A DNA stretch of 64,000 nt from Pseudoips prasinana (taxonomy: Eukaryota; Arthropoda; Insecta; Lepidoptera; Nolidae), in the NCBI GenBank assembly GCA_951640165.1, contig OX621263.1, forward strand, positions 14,948,001 through 15,012,000, written 5' to 3'. A program made the translations under genes and the position numbers. Shown in pieces: positions 21,561 through 31,490 of the stretch. Positions within the stretch are counted from its first letter, which is position 1; each line of letters opens with the position of its first letter. The notes beneath the pieces were generated by a model. It ran no database searches. It was not told the origin of the DNA and saw nothing but the letters and a program-made list of their open reading frames with translations.

Positions 21561-22825
21561 AATCTTGTATGTGACCTAATTCTAATAAAGAAAGAACCTT
21601 TTGTGCACTACAGTTATATCCTTTGCAGGGGCTGAGTCCCCAATATGATTGTCCATGCCTAATAGTTGACAAAAATATTATTTCATACCTATCGCGAGCG
21701 CGCTGGACGAGATTTCATTTTGAAATATGCAGTACCGTTCAACAGCTTACTTCTTTTTTTTATAATATAACATGTATTTGTACATACAGAATACGAAGGC
21801 ATTTGTGTACATGTTTCATTAAATAAATTATATAAGAAAAAGTACTTACTGCCAAAGAAACTAAAATTATTTTCAAAATTGTTCTACACCATGTGACCTA
21901 CGCCGAAGGAATTAAAAAGAAAATTATTTTTTCACTCCAATATTATAACCTAATACAAGCAAAACAAAACTAAAGAATGATTATTAAAATTCAAATATCG
22001 AACCGTCGAACGTATTGGTTTTAAATTAGCCTCATAATGTTCATTGAATGGCAGCACTCATTCAGCCAATTACTAGCATATCGATATTGTTTCATCATTG
22101 ACTAATCGATACGAAACATTTTGCTGCAATCGGTTGTTGTAATACTTTTGTTATACGAAACAAAATATTTATGTTTGTTTTATAATATACACTATTGTGT
22201 TGTTGAATTATGTAATAAGCAATTGATTATTGTTACATGCAAAAGAATACCATAGTCAAAAAAAAGAAAACCAGCACATTATACAAACTACCATCGCCCT
22301 TCATGACACTTAATCATAGACATTTATTCTTTTTTGCATACAGAAACTGTTGTATAAAACGTTCCTCCCCGTAAAAACCGATCCCCTCATGGAGATGCTT
22401 GAATTTAAGACTGTTTAATTATACTAGTGCTAACTAACATTATAAGTCTCTTTGATGGAATGCTTAGAATCGTTAACAGGCGTAAAAGTATTTTATTCCT
22501 TCCTCGAATGTCACTAGAAGGAACAGTTACCTGATTCCCTGAAATACCAAGTAAACTAATTTAAATCGCATTGCATCTCTTTCTAACATAGTTCTTATGA
22601 AAAGGACAGGGCATCGTCAGTTGTGAAATTTTAACTAAGGCGCGAAATACATACCAATGAATGAACCAAAGCATTATCACGTAGGAATAAAACGTGGTTA
22701 GGCAGTGAAGGTAAACTCTGTCAAAAAGGTGCGTCTAAGCTCTGTCAAAGGTAACTCTGACCGCCGGTCGCGCTTTCACGCCAATTATGCTTAACATATT
22801 TACATGAAATACGGTACACAGTTAT
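21561..22825. other. No recognisable feature
   Basis: About 1.26 kb of unique-looking AT-rich sequence. Short frames such as 21623-21826 show no family resemblance. Confidence 0.45.
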
Positions 22826-23002
22826 ATTTTATTTTATTTTCCAATTTAGAAATCTTACAGCTAAATAGTTACACAAATTCTTGAAATTATACAAAATAAT
22901 AATTTATTTTATTTCAAGGTTACAAAGACCCATAACTTATATTAACTTAAGTAACTAATTTTACAATAATTATAATTTACTAAACTACTTAAAATAAAAT
23001 TT

Positions 23003-23090
23003 AATAAAATAAATGAACATAATAAATTATAATAAAATAAATGAACATAATAAATCTTATGAAATAAATAAACATAGTAAATCTTATAAA
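23003..23090. repeat. Tandem ~28-bp AT-rich repeats in the LINE-1 3' region
   Basis: The motif AATGAACATAATAAAT occurs twice, with a third variant AATAAACATAGTAAAT, at a spacing of about 28 bp. Such 3' repeats are common in LINEs and may serve reverse-transcriptase recognition; that role is inference. Confidence 0.75.
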
Positions 23091-23111
23091 ATTACAACAA
23101 TATATACCAAT

Positions 23112-25907
23112 TTAGATTGACTGTCCTTTATATTGTGTTAGTATTTTATTATTTATATAAGGACAATCAACCTTATCGGCTATCATATTTAGGACGCTGT
23201 TGGCACTGCCGCGAACCCTAGCTATCATAGAGGCTACTCGTTTTCGCATTATAGCACTAAATCCATCCACTTGTGCTTCCGCGAACATGCCGGATGCGCT
23301 ACAGTATCGCGGCAGCCCCATCAGCATCCTAAATGCGTCATTATACTGAACTCTGAGGGCTTCGCAAGACCTTTGAGTGTATGTCTCCCATAGGCCGCAC
23401 GTGTAGAAAGATGTGCAATACGCTCTAAATAGTGTCACTTTAGCTTCTATGGAACAACGAGCAAACCTACGGGATATCATATTCGCCCTTACTGACAAAG
23501 CCCTCCGTTCTCGTTCTATATCTAAGCTGTCATGCAGATCACTAGTGACCACATGACCGAGATATTTAAAAGTTTCGACTCGTTCAAGGGGTGTTCCATT
23601 AATTTTAATTGGAGGCACACTGGATGGGCGTTTGGAACCCGCCTTAAAAACCATGTAACGGCTCTTTTTTGCGTTAAAAATTAGCCCATGGGAGAGAGCA
23701 TACCCTTCGCAAATATTAAGGAGTCTCCTCAAACCACATATAGATGCACTGAGCAAGGTACAGTCATCAGCGTATGAAATATTATTTACACATACATTGT
23801 CTATGTAACATCCAACTCGCTCACTGCTGAGTGCAACAATCAGTTCGTTGATGTATAAATTAAAAAGTATTGGGGATGTGAGCCCACCCTGTCTAACTCC
23901 GCATTCCATTTTATAGGGGTCAGATAGCCACCCTGACCACTTTACGTTATTGACCTGGTTTCCATACCAATATTGAAAGATTTTTATTATTTCTGGAGGT
24001 ATATTTTCTTTAGCTAACTTTTTCCAGAGTATATCGTAGGAAACCAGGTCAAAAGCCTTTGACAGGTCGAGAAAACACGCGTACACCGGTGTTTCCCGAC
24101 TCGTGTAATACCTTACAGTTTGCTTAAGGCACAGAATTGCACTTTCAGTCGAAAGTTTAGGTCTGAATCCGAATTGATTATCGTGCAACTTAATATGCTG
24201 ACTCAACTGAGTCTCAAGCAACCTGTCAAGCACCTTGGCAATTATGGTGGCCAGTGATATCGGTCTATAGTTACTTCGATTTGACCTATCTCCCGTTTTA
24301 TTTTTAACCACAGGCACTACTATAGTTCTCATCAAGTCGGTCGGCAAGTAACTGTGACTAATACATAAATTATATAATAGAGCTAATACTCTTGACATGT
24401 GTATACCGGCATACTGTAGATGCTCTATGCTAAGACCGTCGTGACCGGGAGACTTGCCACGTGACATAGATTTGATTACGTTGTCTATTTCTTTGGAAGT
24501 AAAACGCAGGCTCACCTTTCCTTCCGGTATTTTAGCACTGAGCAATCCCAGCGACGGCCCCAATGTAGACCGTACATAAAATTGGTCTTTAAACGAGTTG
24601 GCTATGTTTTTTGCCGCATTAATTCCATTGATACTCACAGGCAAGCTAGGCTTAGTACTCAACTTGCTCGTAGATTTCCAAAAACTACGAAAATCCTTAA
24701 CTGAACGATTAGTTGCAATAATATCCATTTTAATTTGGTTTGCGTTGTCCTGACACCACTTTAAACGGGATTTAAATTGTTTTCTACTTAAGCACATTTG
24801 TTCATACTCAAGACCCGCTACAGGTTTTCCACATAAAACCCATGACTGGTATTTCAGCCTAGCTTCCCTGTGAGCCTGGCTTACGTGTTTATTCCACCCC
24901 GTGATAGGTTTCCCTTTACGAGCTTTTTTATCAAATCCAGATTTAGAACAAATAGCTGACTCCGTGAGAGCAGTCACAATATCTGTATACAATTTAGTAA
25001 TAACATGCGTATGCATTGAATCATTACAATAATGGTCACAACATGAAATCAACTCGGACGGCAAGTCGATCACTTTTAGTCTTTCACTGCATTCCTCTCG
25101 GTAACAATGTATCTGTTCGTCACCTCTCTCCCCCCACACTGCTTTGTTTTCATGAATTTTAATTTGTTGTATTGATGGTGTTAATACACTGAAATTACAC
25201 TCCAGTACAAGGGGAAAGTGGTCCGACCAGAAAACATCGTATTTAACGAGAATATTTTTTACAGAGGTCAGAGTCGAGTTAGTAATTAGACAATGATCCA
25301 GCCATCTTCTAGAACCGTGAGCTTCACTAATAAATGTATATGTATTACTGTCCAAGCCCAGTTTTTCTACATCAATACAAGTCCACTGTTGATCTATACA
25401 GAAATCACTTAGTTCTCTGAAAAACATTTCACCCGGGTGGGCATTAAAGTCCCCCAATACGTATACTGATTCTATCATCGTATCTTCGATTAAAGCACTC
25501 ACCAAGCCGAGGCAATCCGTGAAGTCCGATAGATTATCCAGCATGTCCGTTGGCATATACACACTAAACACCACCATAGACCGATTGTTTGTCACTATTT
25601 TAATTGCACATACACGCGGATTATTACACTGTAAAACAGACACATTCTGGAACACCCCCTTTCTCCACAGAAGTGCAACACCTCCATATGGTCGTCCTCT
25701 TAACATGCCTGCTGATGTATTAATGGCTGATATCCCAGTTGAAACAAATCTGTCGTCTATGGAGTCTAGGTACGATATCTCATCCGGCAGCAGCCAAGTC
25801 TCTTGTAGTGCAATTATATCCGAGTAATTACACATATTTCTTATGTCGTCAATCGAGCGTTTCACGTTTTTACAGTTGTAACTTGTTAAAGTTATTATTC
25901 TGTCCAT
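23112..25907 (-). CDS. LINE-1 ORF2: endonuclease / reverse transcriptase
   Basis: The frame has 931 codons from ATG without a stop. Residues 1-240 form an apurinic-like endonuclease: QETW near residue 35, GDFNAH at 152-157, LDHC at 203-206 and SDH at 228-230 are the expected catalytic and metal-binding positions. Residues ~500-760 are the reverse transcriptase, with NYRPISL, FLDLSKAFD, VRQGG and the catalytic YADD at 712-715. The C-terminal ~200 residues are cysteine-containing but have no recognised domain. The protein nicks target DNA and primes cDNA synthesis on it. It begins 8 bp after the ORF1 stop. With all catalytic residues present, this ORF could be functional; whether the element is active depends on the broken ORF1. 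Confidence 0.93.
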   Translation of the reverse strand: MDRIITLTSYNCKNVKRSIDDIRNMCNYSDIIALQETWLLPDEISYLDSIDDRFVSTGISAINTSAGMLRGRPYGGVALLWRKGVFQNVSVLQCNNPRVCAIKIVTNNRSMVVFSVYMPTDMLDNLSDFTDCLGLVSALIEDTMIESVYVLGDFNAHPGEMFFRELSDFCIDQQWTCIDVEKLGLDSNTYTFISEAHGSRRWLDHCLITNSTLTSVKNILVKYDVFWSDHFPLVLECNFSVLTPSIQQIKIHENKAVWGERGDEQIHCYREECSERLKVIDLPSELISCCDHYCNDSMHTHVITKLYTDIVTALTESAICSKSGFDKKARKGKPITGWNKHVSQAHREARLKYQSWVLCGKPVAGLEYEQMCLSRKQFKSRLKWCQDNANQIKMDIIATNRSVKDFRSFWKSTSKLSTKPSLPVSINGINAAKNIANSFKDQFYVRSTLGPSLGLLSAKIPEGKVSLRFTSKEIDNVIKSMSRGKSPGHDGLSIEHLQYAGIHMSRVLALLYNLCISHSYLPTDLMRTIVVPVVKNKTGDRSNRSNYRPISLATIIAKVLDRLLETQLSQHIKLHDNQFGFRPKLSTESAILCLKQTVRYYTSRETPVYACFLDLSKAFDLVSYDILWKKLAKENIPPEIIKIFQYWYGNQVNNVKWSGWLSDPYKMECGVRQGGLTSPILFNLYINELIVALSSERVGCYIDNVCVNNISYADDCTLLSASICGLRRLLNICEGYALSHGLIFNAKKSRYMVFKAGSKRPSSVPPIKINGTPLERVETFKYLGHVVTSDLHDSLDIERERRALSVRANMISRRFARCSIEAKVTLFRAYCTSFYTCGLWETYTQRSCEALRVQYNDAFRMLMGLPRYCSASGMFAEAQVDGFSAIMRKRVASMIARVRGSANSVLNMIADKVDCPYINNKILTQYKGQSI

Positions 25908-25914
25908 TTTATAA

Positions 25915-27094
25915 TTATTTATTACAAGTCGCTACGGCCGTATACCGGCTCGCTTTGAATGGTACAAACCTTCTAAATATGATACCTTCGGGCCATATAT
26001 TCTCGTTAAGAAATACAGACAACTTGCTCTCACAGACGAAAAACTTATATGCATTATATTCACTTTGTTTTTTAAAATGATTTTTTTGTAATGTAATACT
26101 TTCATTCGTTTTTGAGAGCACGTATTTTATTATATCACTTTCGTCAGTAGCTTTGTGAACGTTTGAAATGAATACGGGAACTTTTATTTCCGCCGCTTTG
26201 AAACTCCCTTCCAAATCGCGAGCTATTCCTCTTTTACCCATATATCTGTAATTATTCTTAAGTCTACGTTTTCCCGCTATTTTCCATTCATCCACGTATT
26301 CTGAATCTGATGTAGTAGGTTCAATCCTATCTTTATTTACAATATTCTCGTTCGCCGCGCACAACGGAGGAGGCGACGACAGTCGAGTATCATTATGAGT
26401 CACACCGACCCGGCAAACAGCTGGCGGTGATGCGCTAGATGCATTGGCGCTCGCCCGGTTTGTTCTTTCGTCGACGCTAACGTACCCACTTTGCAAAATA
26501 CTATCACTCCCATGTATTTCACTGGAAATCGGTTTATTTTCGTGATATTTTTTTGTGATAAGTGGCTCCTTAGTGGACACGATGCATGGCGACAATGCAA
26601 TCTGTTTATTTTTTGCATCATTCGTTTTTATTTGTGGCGACAAACTTAGTACTTCTGGATTACTAATCTTATTTGATACCTCATTTTTGTATTCTTCTAA
26701 TTGAATTTGCGTAACATACGTGCTTTTAACGGATTCGAGCTCGTTTTTTAACAGCAAAATATCCTTAAGGAGTTTCGTACAATCCAGGTGATCAAATGTT
26801 ATTGGTGGAAGTTTTTCCAACTCCCTGGCAACAAATACAGGCATTTCCTCGGGATCTGTCGTTTTAAAAAGACTTATAATGTCTTCCTGTTCGTTTTCTT
26901 AGAACTTTTCGTACGTCCGTTGACACTGAATCAAAAAGTAACGACTTCGATTTTTTGATTTCATCGCTCGTGAATGATGTTTTACATAACCTCACTAACG
27001 TAATTTCGTCCATGATCGATAATTTATTCTGTATGTACGCAAGTAACTCGTCAATAACGATATTACACACACTGCACTTTAGTGTATTCGACAT
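25915..27094 (-). pseudogene. LINE-1 ORF1, broken by one frameshift
   Basis: The upstream part starts at ATG 27094 (MSNTLKCSVCN) and carries a CxxC-like cysteine pair, then a conserved helical segment. It runs into a stop at 26864 after RKRTGRHYKSF. The continuing frame is open from about 26883 (MPVFVARELEKLPPITFDHL at 26844) to the stop at 25915. Its end contains an RRM-like beta-alpha segment (KVPVFISNVHKATDE). The span of 1180 nt is one more than a multiple of three, consistent with a single-base indel at about 26880-26905. ORF1 proteins of this type bind element RNA. A TTG start further upstream at 27157 is possible but unnecessary. Confidence 0.8.
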
Positions 27095-27193
27095 ATTGGC
27101 CGGCACCGATAGACACGACCGCCCGGAACCGATGCACAAACGGTACTTGATGGCCAATTAAAAGTTTTCACAAATAAATAAATTGTACATATA

Positions 27194-27560
27194 TTACAAA
27201 TATAGAGCGACATAACTATTACTAATCGACTGTGACTCAGAGAAATTATTACACATAGTCCTTTTCAGGTTTGAGACACTTGTTTGAAATATATCAATCT
27301 CTACTCTCTGGCATTCAGTGATGTACAAACGACTTGCCCTTATCAAAAAAGCATTTTGTCTGTAGTTGCTTTTGGTGGTAGGGGTATGCAATATATTATA
27401 TCGTGTTAGGAAGGCTAAGGGTACACGAACTCCTATTTTGTTCACCAGCTCAGTGACATCCATTGAACCATTCATAATTGTGAATAATAGTGAGACATCA
27501 GCTATTTTCCTGCGCTCCTGTAGAGGAAGCATGTGGAACTCACTGCAGAGACTTGTGTTT
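27194..27560 (-). pseudogene. Remnant of a second LINE, ORF2 C-terminus
   Basis: A 112-codon minus frame (LQERRKIADVSLLFTIMNGS, then TTKSNYRQN and SRLYI) is the terminal segment of a jockey-like ORF2. The ERR..DLLFLY-like and TNYGRNSP-like patterns of that family are visible. It stops at 27194, and LINE-1's 5' end begins within about 20 bp in the same orientation. It is 5'-truncated at about 27560. The two elements are tandem, so LINE-1 may have landed in this older copy or next to its A/T-rich tail. Confidence 0.65.
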
Positions 27561-27570
27561 TTAGGTAGAT

Positions 27571-28052
27571 AGGTTTTAGAGCGAGGTAGCAGTTAGTCTA
27601 GTAAAGATAATATATCTTGTAATAATTGTAGGAGAGCTGTGTTAACTCGTTAGTCGGTGGTAAATAGTACCTGTACCTACTTAAAAGTCTTAGCTGTTTT
27701 GTTTTTGTAAATTTTCTGAGGTAGGTACTAAAATAGCTATTCAAATCTATTTTAGTATCACCGAAAATATAATGAAACAATATAATGTACTGACCTTTGT
27801 GTCGTAACATACGAATAGAGGCAAAAACTTGCTGCTCAGACTTTTTCAGTGGAAAAACCGAAGCATTACTGTATTAATTTTTAAAAATAAATTTACCTAA
27901 TGATGTCGGGAGCAAAAAGTAACAAATTAATTTGTAAGCGAAGTTCTTTAGTTATAGTAACAATACGACTGAGATGACTCAATTGAAAACGAACCTGCCT
28001 TCCCGATGCAAGGACCTCCTCCCATAATGAAAGAGCATAGACCATATTTTAC
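27571..28052. other. No recognisable feature
   Basis: AT-rich. The 70-codon minus frame at 27598-27810 has no recognisable motif. Confidence 0.4.
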
Positions 28053-28325
28053 GGGCCCGTTGGCGTGGTTGGCAAATGCTTGCCTTTCACGCCGCAGTCG
28101 AGGGTTCGATTCTCATCCAGCACAGATATTTGTGTGCATGAACATGTCTGTTTGTCTTGTGTCTTGATGTAATTGTCTATATGTATAAGTAAGCATGTAT
28201 TTACAAAAGAAAAGTAATATATGAAGTATATCAGTTAGGTATCTGGTTTCCATAGTACAAGCTTTGCTTAGTTTGGGATCAGACGGCCCTGTGTGAATAA
28301 TGTCCCAGGATATTATTATTATTAT
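28053..28325 (+). mobile_element. SINE S2, full-length copy
   Basis: Head GGGCCCGTTGGCGTGGTTGG, CACGCCGCAGTCGAGGGTTC (B-box region), body and tail GGGATCAGACGGCCCTGTGT, ending (ATT)n. The best-preserved S2 in plus orientation. Confidence 0.9.
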
Positions 28326-28465
28326 AGTCCACCACGCTGGCCTGCTGCTTGACATACTTCATACGCAATCAAAAACATTTTTGTAGAACTCACAGACATG
28401 AATTTTCCTCACGATGTTTTCCGTCGCTGTTTAAAGTACGACGTGATTAATTTCTAATTCGCATA
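28326..28465 (+). repeat. Lepidopteran-type dispersed repeat (CCTCACGATGTTTTCCGTCG)
   Basis: AGTCCACCACGCTGGCCTGC, AACTCACAGACATG and TTTCCTCACGATGTTTTCCG are blocks of a repeat I know from lepidopteran genomes. Class unknown to me. Confidence 0.45.
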
Positions 28466-28474
28466 TAAAAAATG

Positions 28475-28690
28475 GCCAAGCTGAAGTGGCAGGGCGCATA
28501 GCTCGTAGAATCGACAGCCGCTGGGGCAGAAAGATTCTAAGTGGCGACTATAAACCAGAACGGATCACATTGTGGTGGTCGCTGTTAACGGCTAGATAAC
28601 GCAATACCGGCAATTGTGGAGATCTTTGGGGGATGCCTTTATCCTGCAGTGCACGTCTTTCGGCTGATATGGTGATGATGATAATAATAA
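28475..28690 (+). pseudogene. RTE-type LINE 3' end with deletions
   Basis: GCCAAGCTGAAGTGGCAG, GCGCATAGCTCGTAGAATCG, GCAATTGTGGAGATCTTTGG and the ATGATGATGATA tail correspond to 17524-17740. Several deletions destroy the frame. Confidence 0.75.
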
Positions 28691-28903
28691 CAATAATAAT
28701 AATATCTGGGGACAATGTCACACAGATCATCCTAGCCCCAAACTAAGCAAAGCTTGTACTATGGGTACCAGGCGACGATATACATACTACTTATATACAT
28801 ATTAAACATCCATGACTCAGAAACAAATATTCGTGCTCATCATACAAATATTTGCACTTACCGGGATTCGAACCCAGGACCACCAGCTTCGTAGGCAGGA
28901 GAC
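28681..28903 (-). mobile_element. SINE S1, 5' end truncated
   Basis: Minus-strand S1 with tail, body and B-box (GGGATTCGAACCCAGG). It breaks off after GCTTCGTAGGCAGGAG, so box A is missing. A second tRNA-like stretch follows at 28950-28995 (CTAACCACTGGGCTTCTTGA). Confidence 0.8.
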
Positions 28904-29217
28904 ATTTGAAAAGTCAGCGGTAAGGTCACCCAAGGCGCGCCCTTGTGTTTGAAGTCGGGATAACTGAAGTGGAAGTCTAACCACTGGGCTTCTTGATATC
29001 ATAGCCTTCTATTATTCAATATTTTTGTATGGGAAATTAATATTGCTTTGTATGTATTTTTCTAGTTAATCTTCAAACGCGTGGATAGTTTCATAGGCAA
29101 ATTACACCTTGTATATCATGATAAGCGAAATCGATATGATATTTGATATTTCATTTTATTCGTACATGATTAGATAGTGCAGATATAATGACACTTTTTT
29201 TATAGAGCTTTGTGGAC

Positions 29218-29464
29218 CAGGGCCTCTACCGGCTAAGTCACCGAATATCGATTTCTTAAATGACGTTCAAATAAATAAAGGTTAAAAATGACTTAATCGA
29301 TCGTTAAATCGGCTTCAACGTTGACTATCGATTCCGGACCATTTATGACGTCACATGTGTTCATAGAAGCCGATTTAACGATTGATTAAGTCATTTTTAA
29401 CCTTTATTTATTTGAACGCCATTTAAGAAATCGATGTTCGGCTACTTAGCCGGTAGAGCCCCTG
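29218..29464 (-). mobile_element. MITE-1 (247 bp, long inverted repeats), inverted copy
   Basis: About 95-bp terminal inverted repeats start CAGGGCCTCTACCGGCTAAG and run through CAAATAAATAAAGGTTAAAA to TTAAATCGGCTTC. The asymmetric centre (GACGTCACATGTG, CGGACCATTTATG) is reversed relative to the other three copies. The CAGGG termini resemble hAT elements, but I see no 8-bp target duplication. Non-coding. Confidence 0.88.
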
Positions 29465-29519
29465 ATCAACATTAACTAGTGCTTCTTACAAGATTACTAA
29501 GACATCTGATCCCAAACTA

Positions 29520-29658
29520 GGCAGGTGTACACACGGCTACATATCAAGCTGTACATTTCCAGTATAAGCTGATCTCGCGTTGTTTAGGATTTCCATACAA
29601 TGACAGATCTGCTTATACTGGAAATGTATAGCTTGATGTGTAGCCGTGTGTACCTACT
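29520..29658. mobile_element. MITE-3, hairpin element
   Basis: Arms of about 45 bp: GTGTACACACGGCTACATAT .. TTCCAGTATAAGC on the left and the near-complement GCTTATACTGGAAATGTA .. GTAGCCGTGTGTACC on the right, with a ~40-bp loop. Only this copy is visible in the window. Confidence 0.75.
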
Positions 29659-29700
29659 AAACATAATATTATTATGTACTTTAATATTTCTAAATAGGTA

Positions 29701-29835
29701 CAGACGCCAGCACATCAAGCTATCCCAATCTGTCAAATTTCTTTTATAGATTTTCAACTTTATCATATAAGCATAAGGTTCACTTTCAATTGGGGAAATT
29801 TGACAGATTGGGGTAGCTTGATGTGCAGGCGTCTG
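29701..29835. mobile_element. MITE-2, nested in SINE S3
   Basis: 135 bp, CAGACGCCAGCACATCAAGC...GCAGGCGTCTG, flanked by TA on both sides. Confidence 0.92.
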
Positions 29836-29985
29836 TACATACATACATATTATAGACACATTACACTATAGAACAAATAATCGTGCTCATCACAGAAATA
29901 TGTGTCCTGGATGGGGATCGAACCCAGTACCTCTGACTCAACAGTCAGGGTAACTAACCACTGGACCAATAGCCCAGTCATGTTG

Positions 29986-30289
29986 ACAGCTTGTTTGCCA
30001 AATTAGTACAAAATAAATCAAATTGAGTCTTACTAATGGATTTTCATATTAAGCATATAGTTTTCTAATAAGTTGACACATTGATCTGATTTTTACCGGA
30101 TTTTTATAAATGAGTTAATGGACTTAGATTGTGTTTTAATTGTTTGTTTTTATTAAACTTATCAGGTACTCAGATCTTCTCAGCTAGGCCGCATTGGATC
30201 CGGTAGTAGAATTAAAATGCGACCGTCGTCATACATACGCTCTAATAATAACTTTCAGAATGCCCACCTCAAGGCATATAGAGCAAAAC
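29986..30289. other. Unassigned, with a short block shared with 61.3 kb
   Basis: AATTAAAATGCGACCGTCGT .. GCTCTAATAATAACTTTC (30211-30257) recurs as AATTAAAGCGCGACCGTCGT .. GCTCTAATAATAACTTAT at 61320-61371. It is a small dispersed repeat of unknown class. Confidence 0.45.
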
Positions 30290-30385
30290 CGGCCAAGTGC
30301 GAGTCGGACTCACGCACCTAGGGTCCCTACCATTATATATGAAAACGACAAAAAATCACGTTTGTTGTGTGGGAAATAAAACCAT
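30285..30385 (+). repeat. Lepidopteran-type dispersed repeat (GGCCAAGTGCGAGTCGGACT)
   Basis: ACCGGCCAAGTGCGAGTCGG, ACTCACGCACCTAGGGTCC and TACCATTATAT form a repeat that I recognise from many lepidopteran sequences. It overlaps a chance 61-codon frame. Confidence 0.5.
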
Positions 30386-31104
30386 AGGTAACACAGAATA
30401 GGATCGTTTTAACCTCTTCTATGTCTGATTGCGACTACTGCGTATATGTATAATATATAAGTTGCGGGAATAAATTCTAAAATAATTTGTATTTTACCTA
30501 CATTTACATAAAATAGTTATCTATATACTTATTACTTCCATTACTCAGCCATGTATGACCTCACCTGATATCTTGCATTTGATACTTCTCGTTAAATCGC
30601 ACTTTCAAAGGTAATATTAGAACATGAAATTATGAATTTCTCCACGGGAAAATTGCAACTGATTGATTGGGCGTGGCAACACCGCTACATTAATTGGTCT
30701 AGAATCAAGATACAGTAATTCGCTTAAAGAGTGAGTCATTCGTAAATTTCCTAGAATCTTGTTTAGAAAATATAGGTTGATTTATATGCTTAGCTAAGTA
30801 TAGATTTCACGACTTAACGTTATGGAATGGCATTAAGAAAAAAAAAATGTCTATGGTTGAGATACAGTAGTGAATGGGCTGACAGATAAACAATAATTAT
30901 AGACGCGATGACAGCAAAGATGTCAAGCAGAAGGCATTGTTACATAAATTTTTAGTTATTTAACGTGTAACTCAGCGTCCGTTTAATTTTTGAAGTGAAA
31001 ACTTCTTTAGCGGCGCAGTGCACTTTATTAGGATGAGTAAAAATGTTAAATTCGCGTCAGGACACGTGACCTGATCGAATATTCGGAAGACAGAGGGTCT
31101 AATA
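30386..31104. other. No recognisable feature
   Basis: AT-rich sequence; nothing recognised. Confidence 0.4.
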
Positions 31105-31490
31105 ATGAAATAATGAAATTTATTCAGCACTTGGGTATTAACATACACTTGTACTTGTCAAGTTCACAATGCAGTACATAAACATAGTCGAATACAGTAT
31201 AAAAATTACAAAAATATAATTAGTCTAAAAAAATTAATCTATTATTTTGAAATTTAGTTGTACAATATTAAAATTAAAGAATTGAAGGCAATGAGTATTT
31301 GGCTAGCGCAGAAGGCTCTTAACCAGTAGCTTAAATTAAACGATTAATACCCGAGGCCACCATTTTGGGGTTCGGGCCACAGCTCAGGGGGCCGCTGAAG
31401 CAAAAGGACAGAATTCCAAGAGAGGGTGTGATCAGTTGCACGCGATCACCGATGACGTGTTAAGGGGCCAAAGCGATCCTCGCCGCTGAG
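31105..31490 (-). repeat. Family P dispersed repeat, copy 3 (unrearranged)
   Basis: This is the longest copy. GAAATTTATTCAGCACTTGG, ACATACACTTGTACTTG, ACCAGTAGCTTAAATTAAAC and TGGGGTTCGGGCCACAGCTC appear in the same order as in copies 1 and 2. At 31364-31417 it has a single forward version of the sequence that is inverted-duplicated in copy 1. It therefore preserves the ancestral arrangement. Confidence 0.6.

Larger units (their letters stand above)
22826..27180 (-). mobile_element. LINE-1: near-complete two-ORF non-LTR retrotransposon
   Basis: In transcription order (right to left) it has a short 5' leader, ORF1 (27094-25915, one frameshift), ORF2 (25907-23112, intact), then an AT-rich 3' region with three tandem copies of a ~28-bp unit (AATAAAATAAATGAACATAA and onward, 23003-23090). 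The probable end is an (AAATA)n-like tail near 22826-22842. Element limits are estimates; I found no target duplication. Gene order and the ORF2 endonuclease/RT layout place it in the Jockey superfamily. Motifs such as VRQGG and SGRPYGG-like surroundings look closest to Rex1/Daphne-type elements, which is tentative. Confidence 0.8.
29500..29985 (-). mobile_element. SINE S3 split by two MITEs
   Basis: The head lies at 29880-29985: box A region CCAGTGGTTAGTTACCC and B-box GGTTCGATCCCC on the minus strand. The middle (ATTTAGAAATATTAAAGTAC on the minus strand) lies at 29659-29700. The tail (ATCTGATCCCAAACTAGGCA) is at 29502-29523. MITE-2 (29701-29835) and MITE-3 (29520-29658) separate them. Comparison with S3 at 37497-37703 fixes the order. 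Confidence 0.7.
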
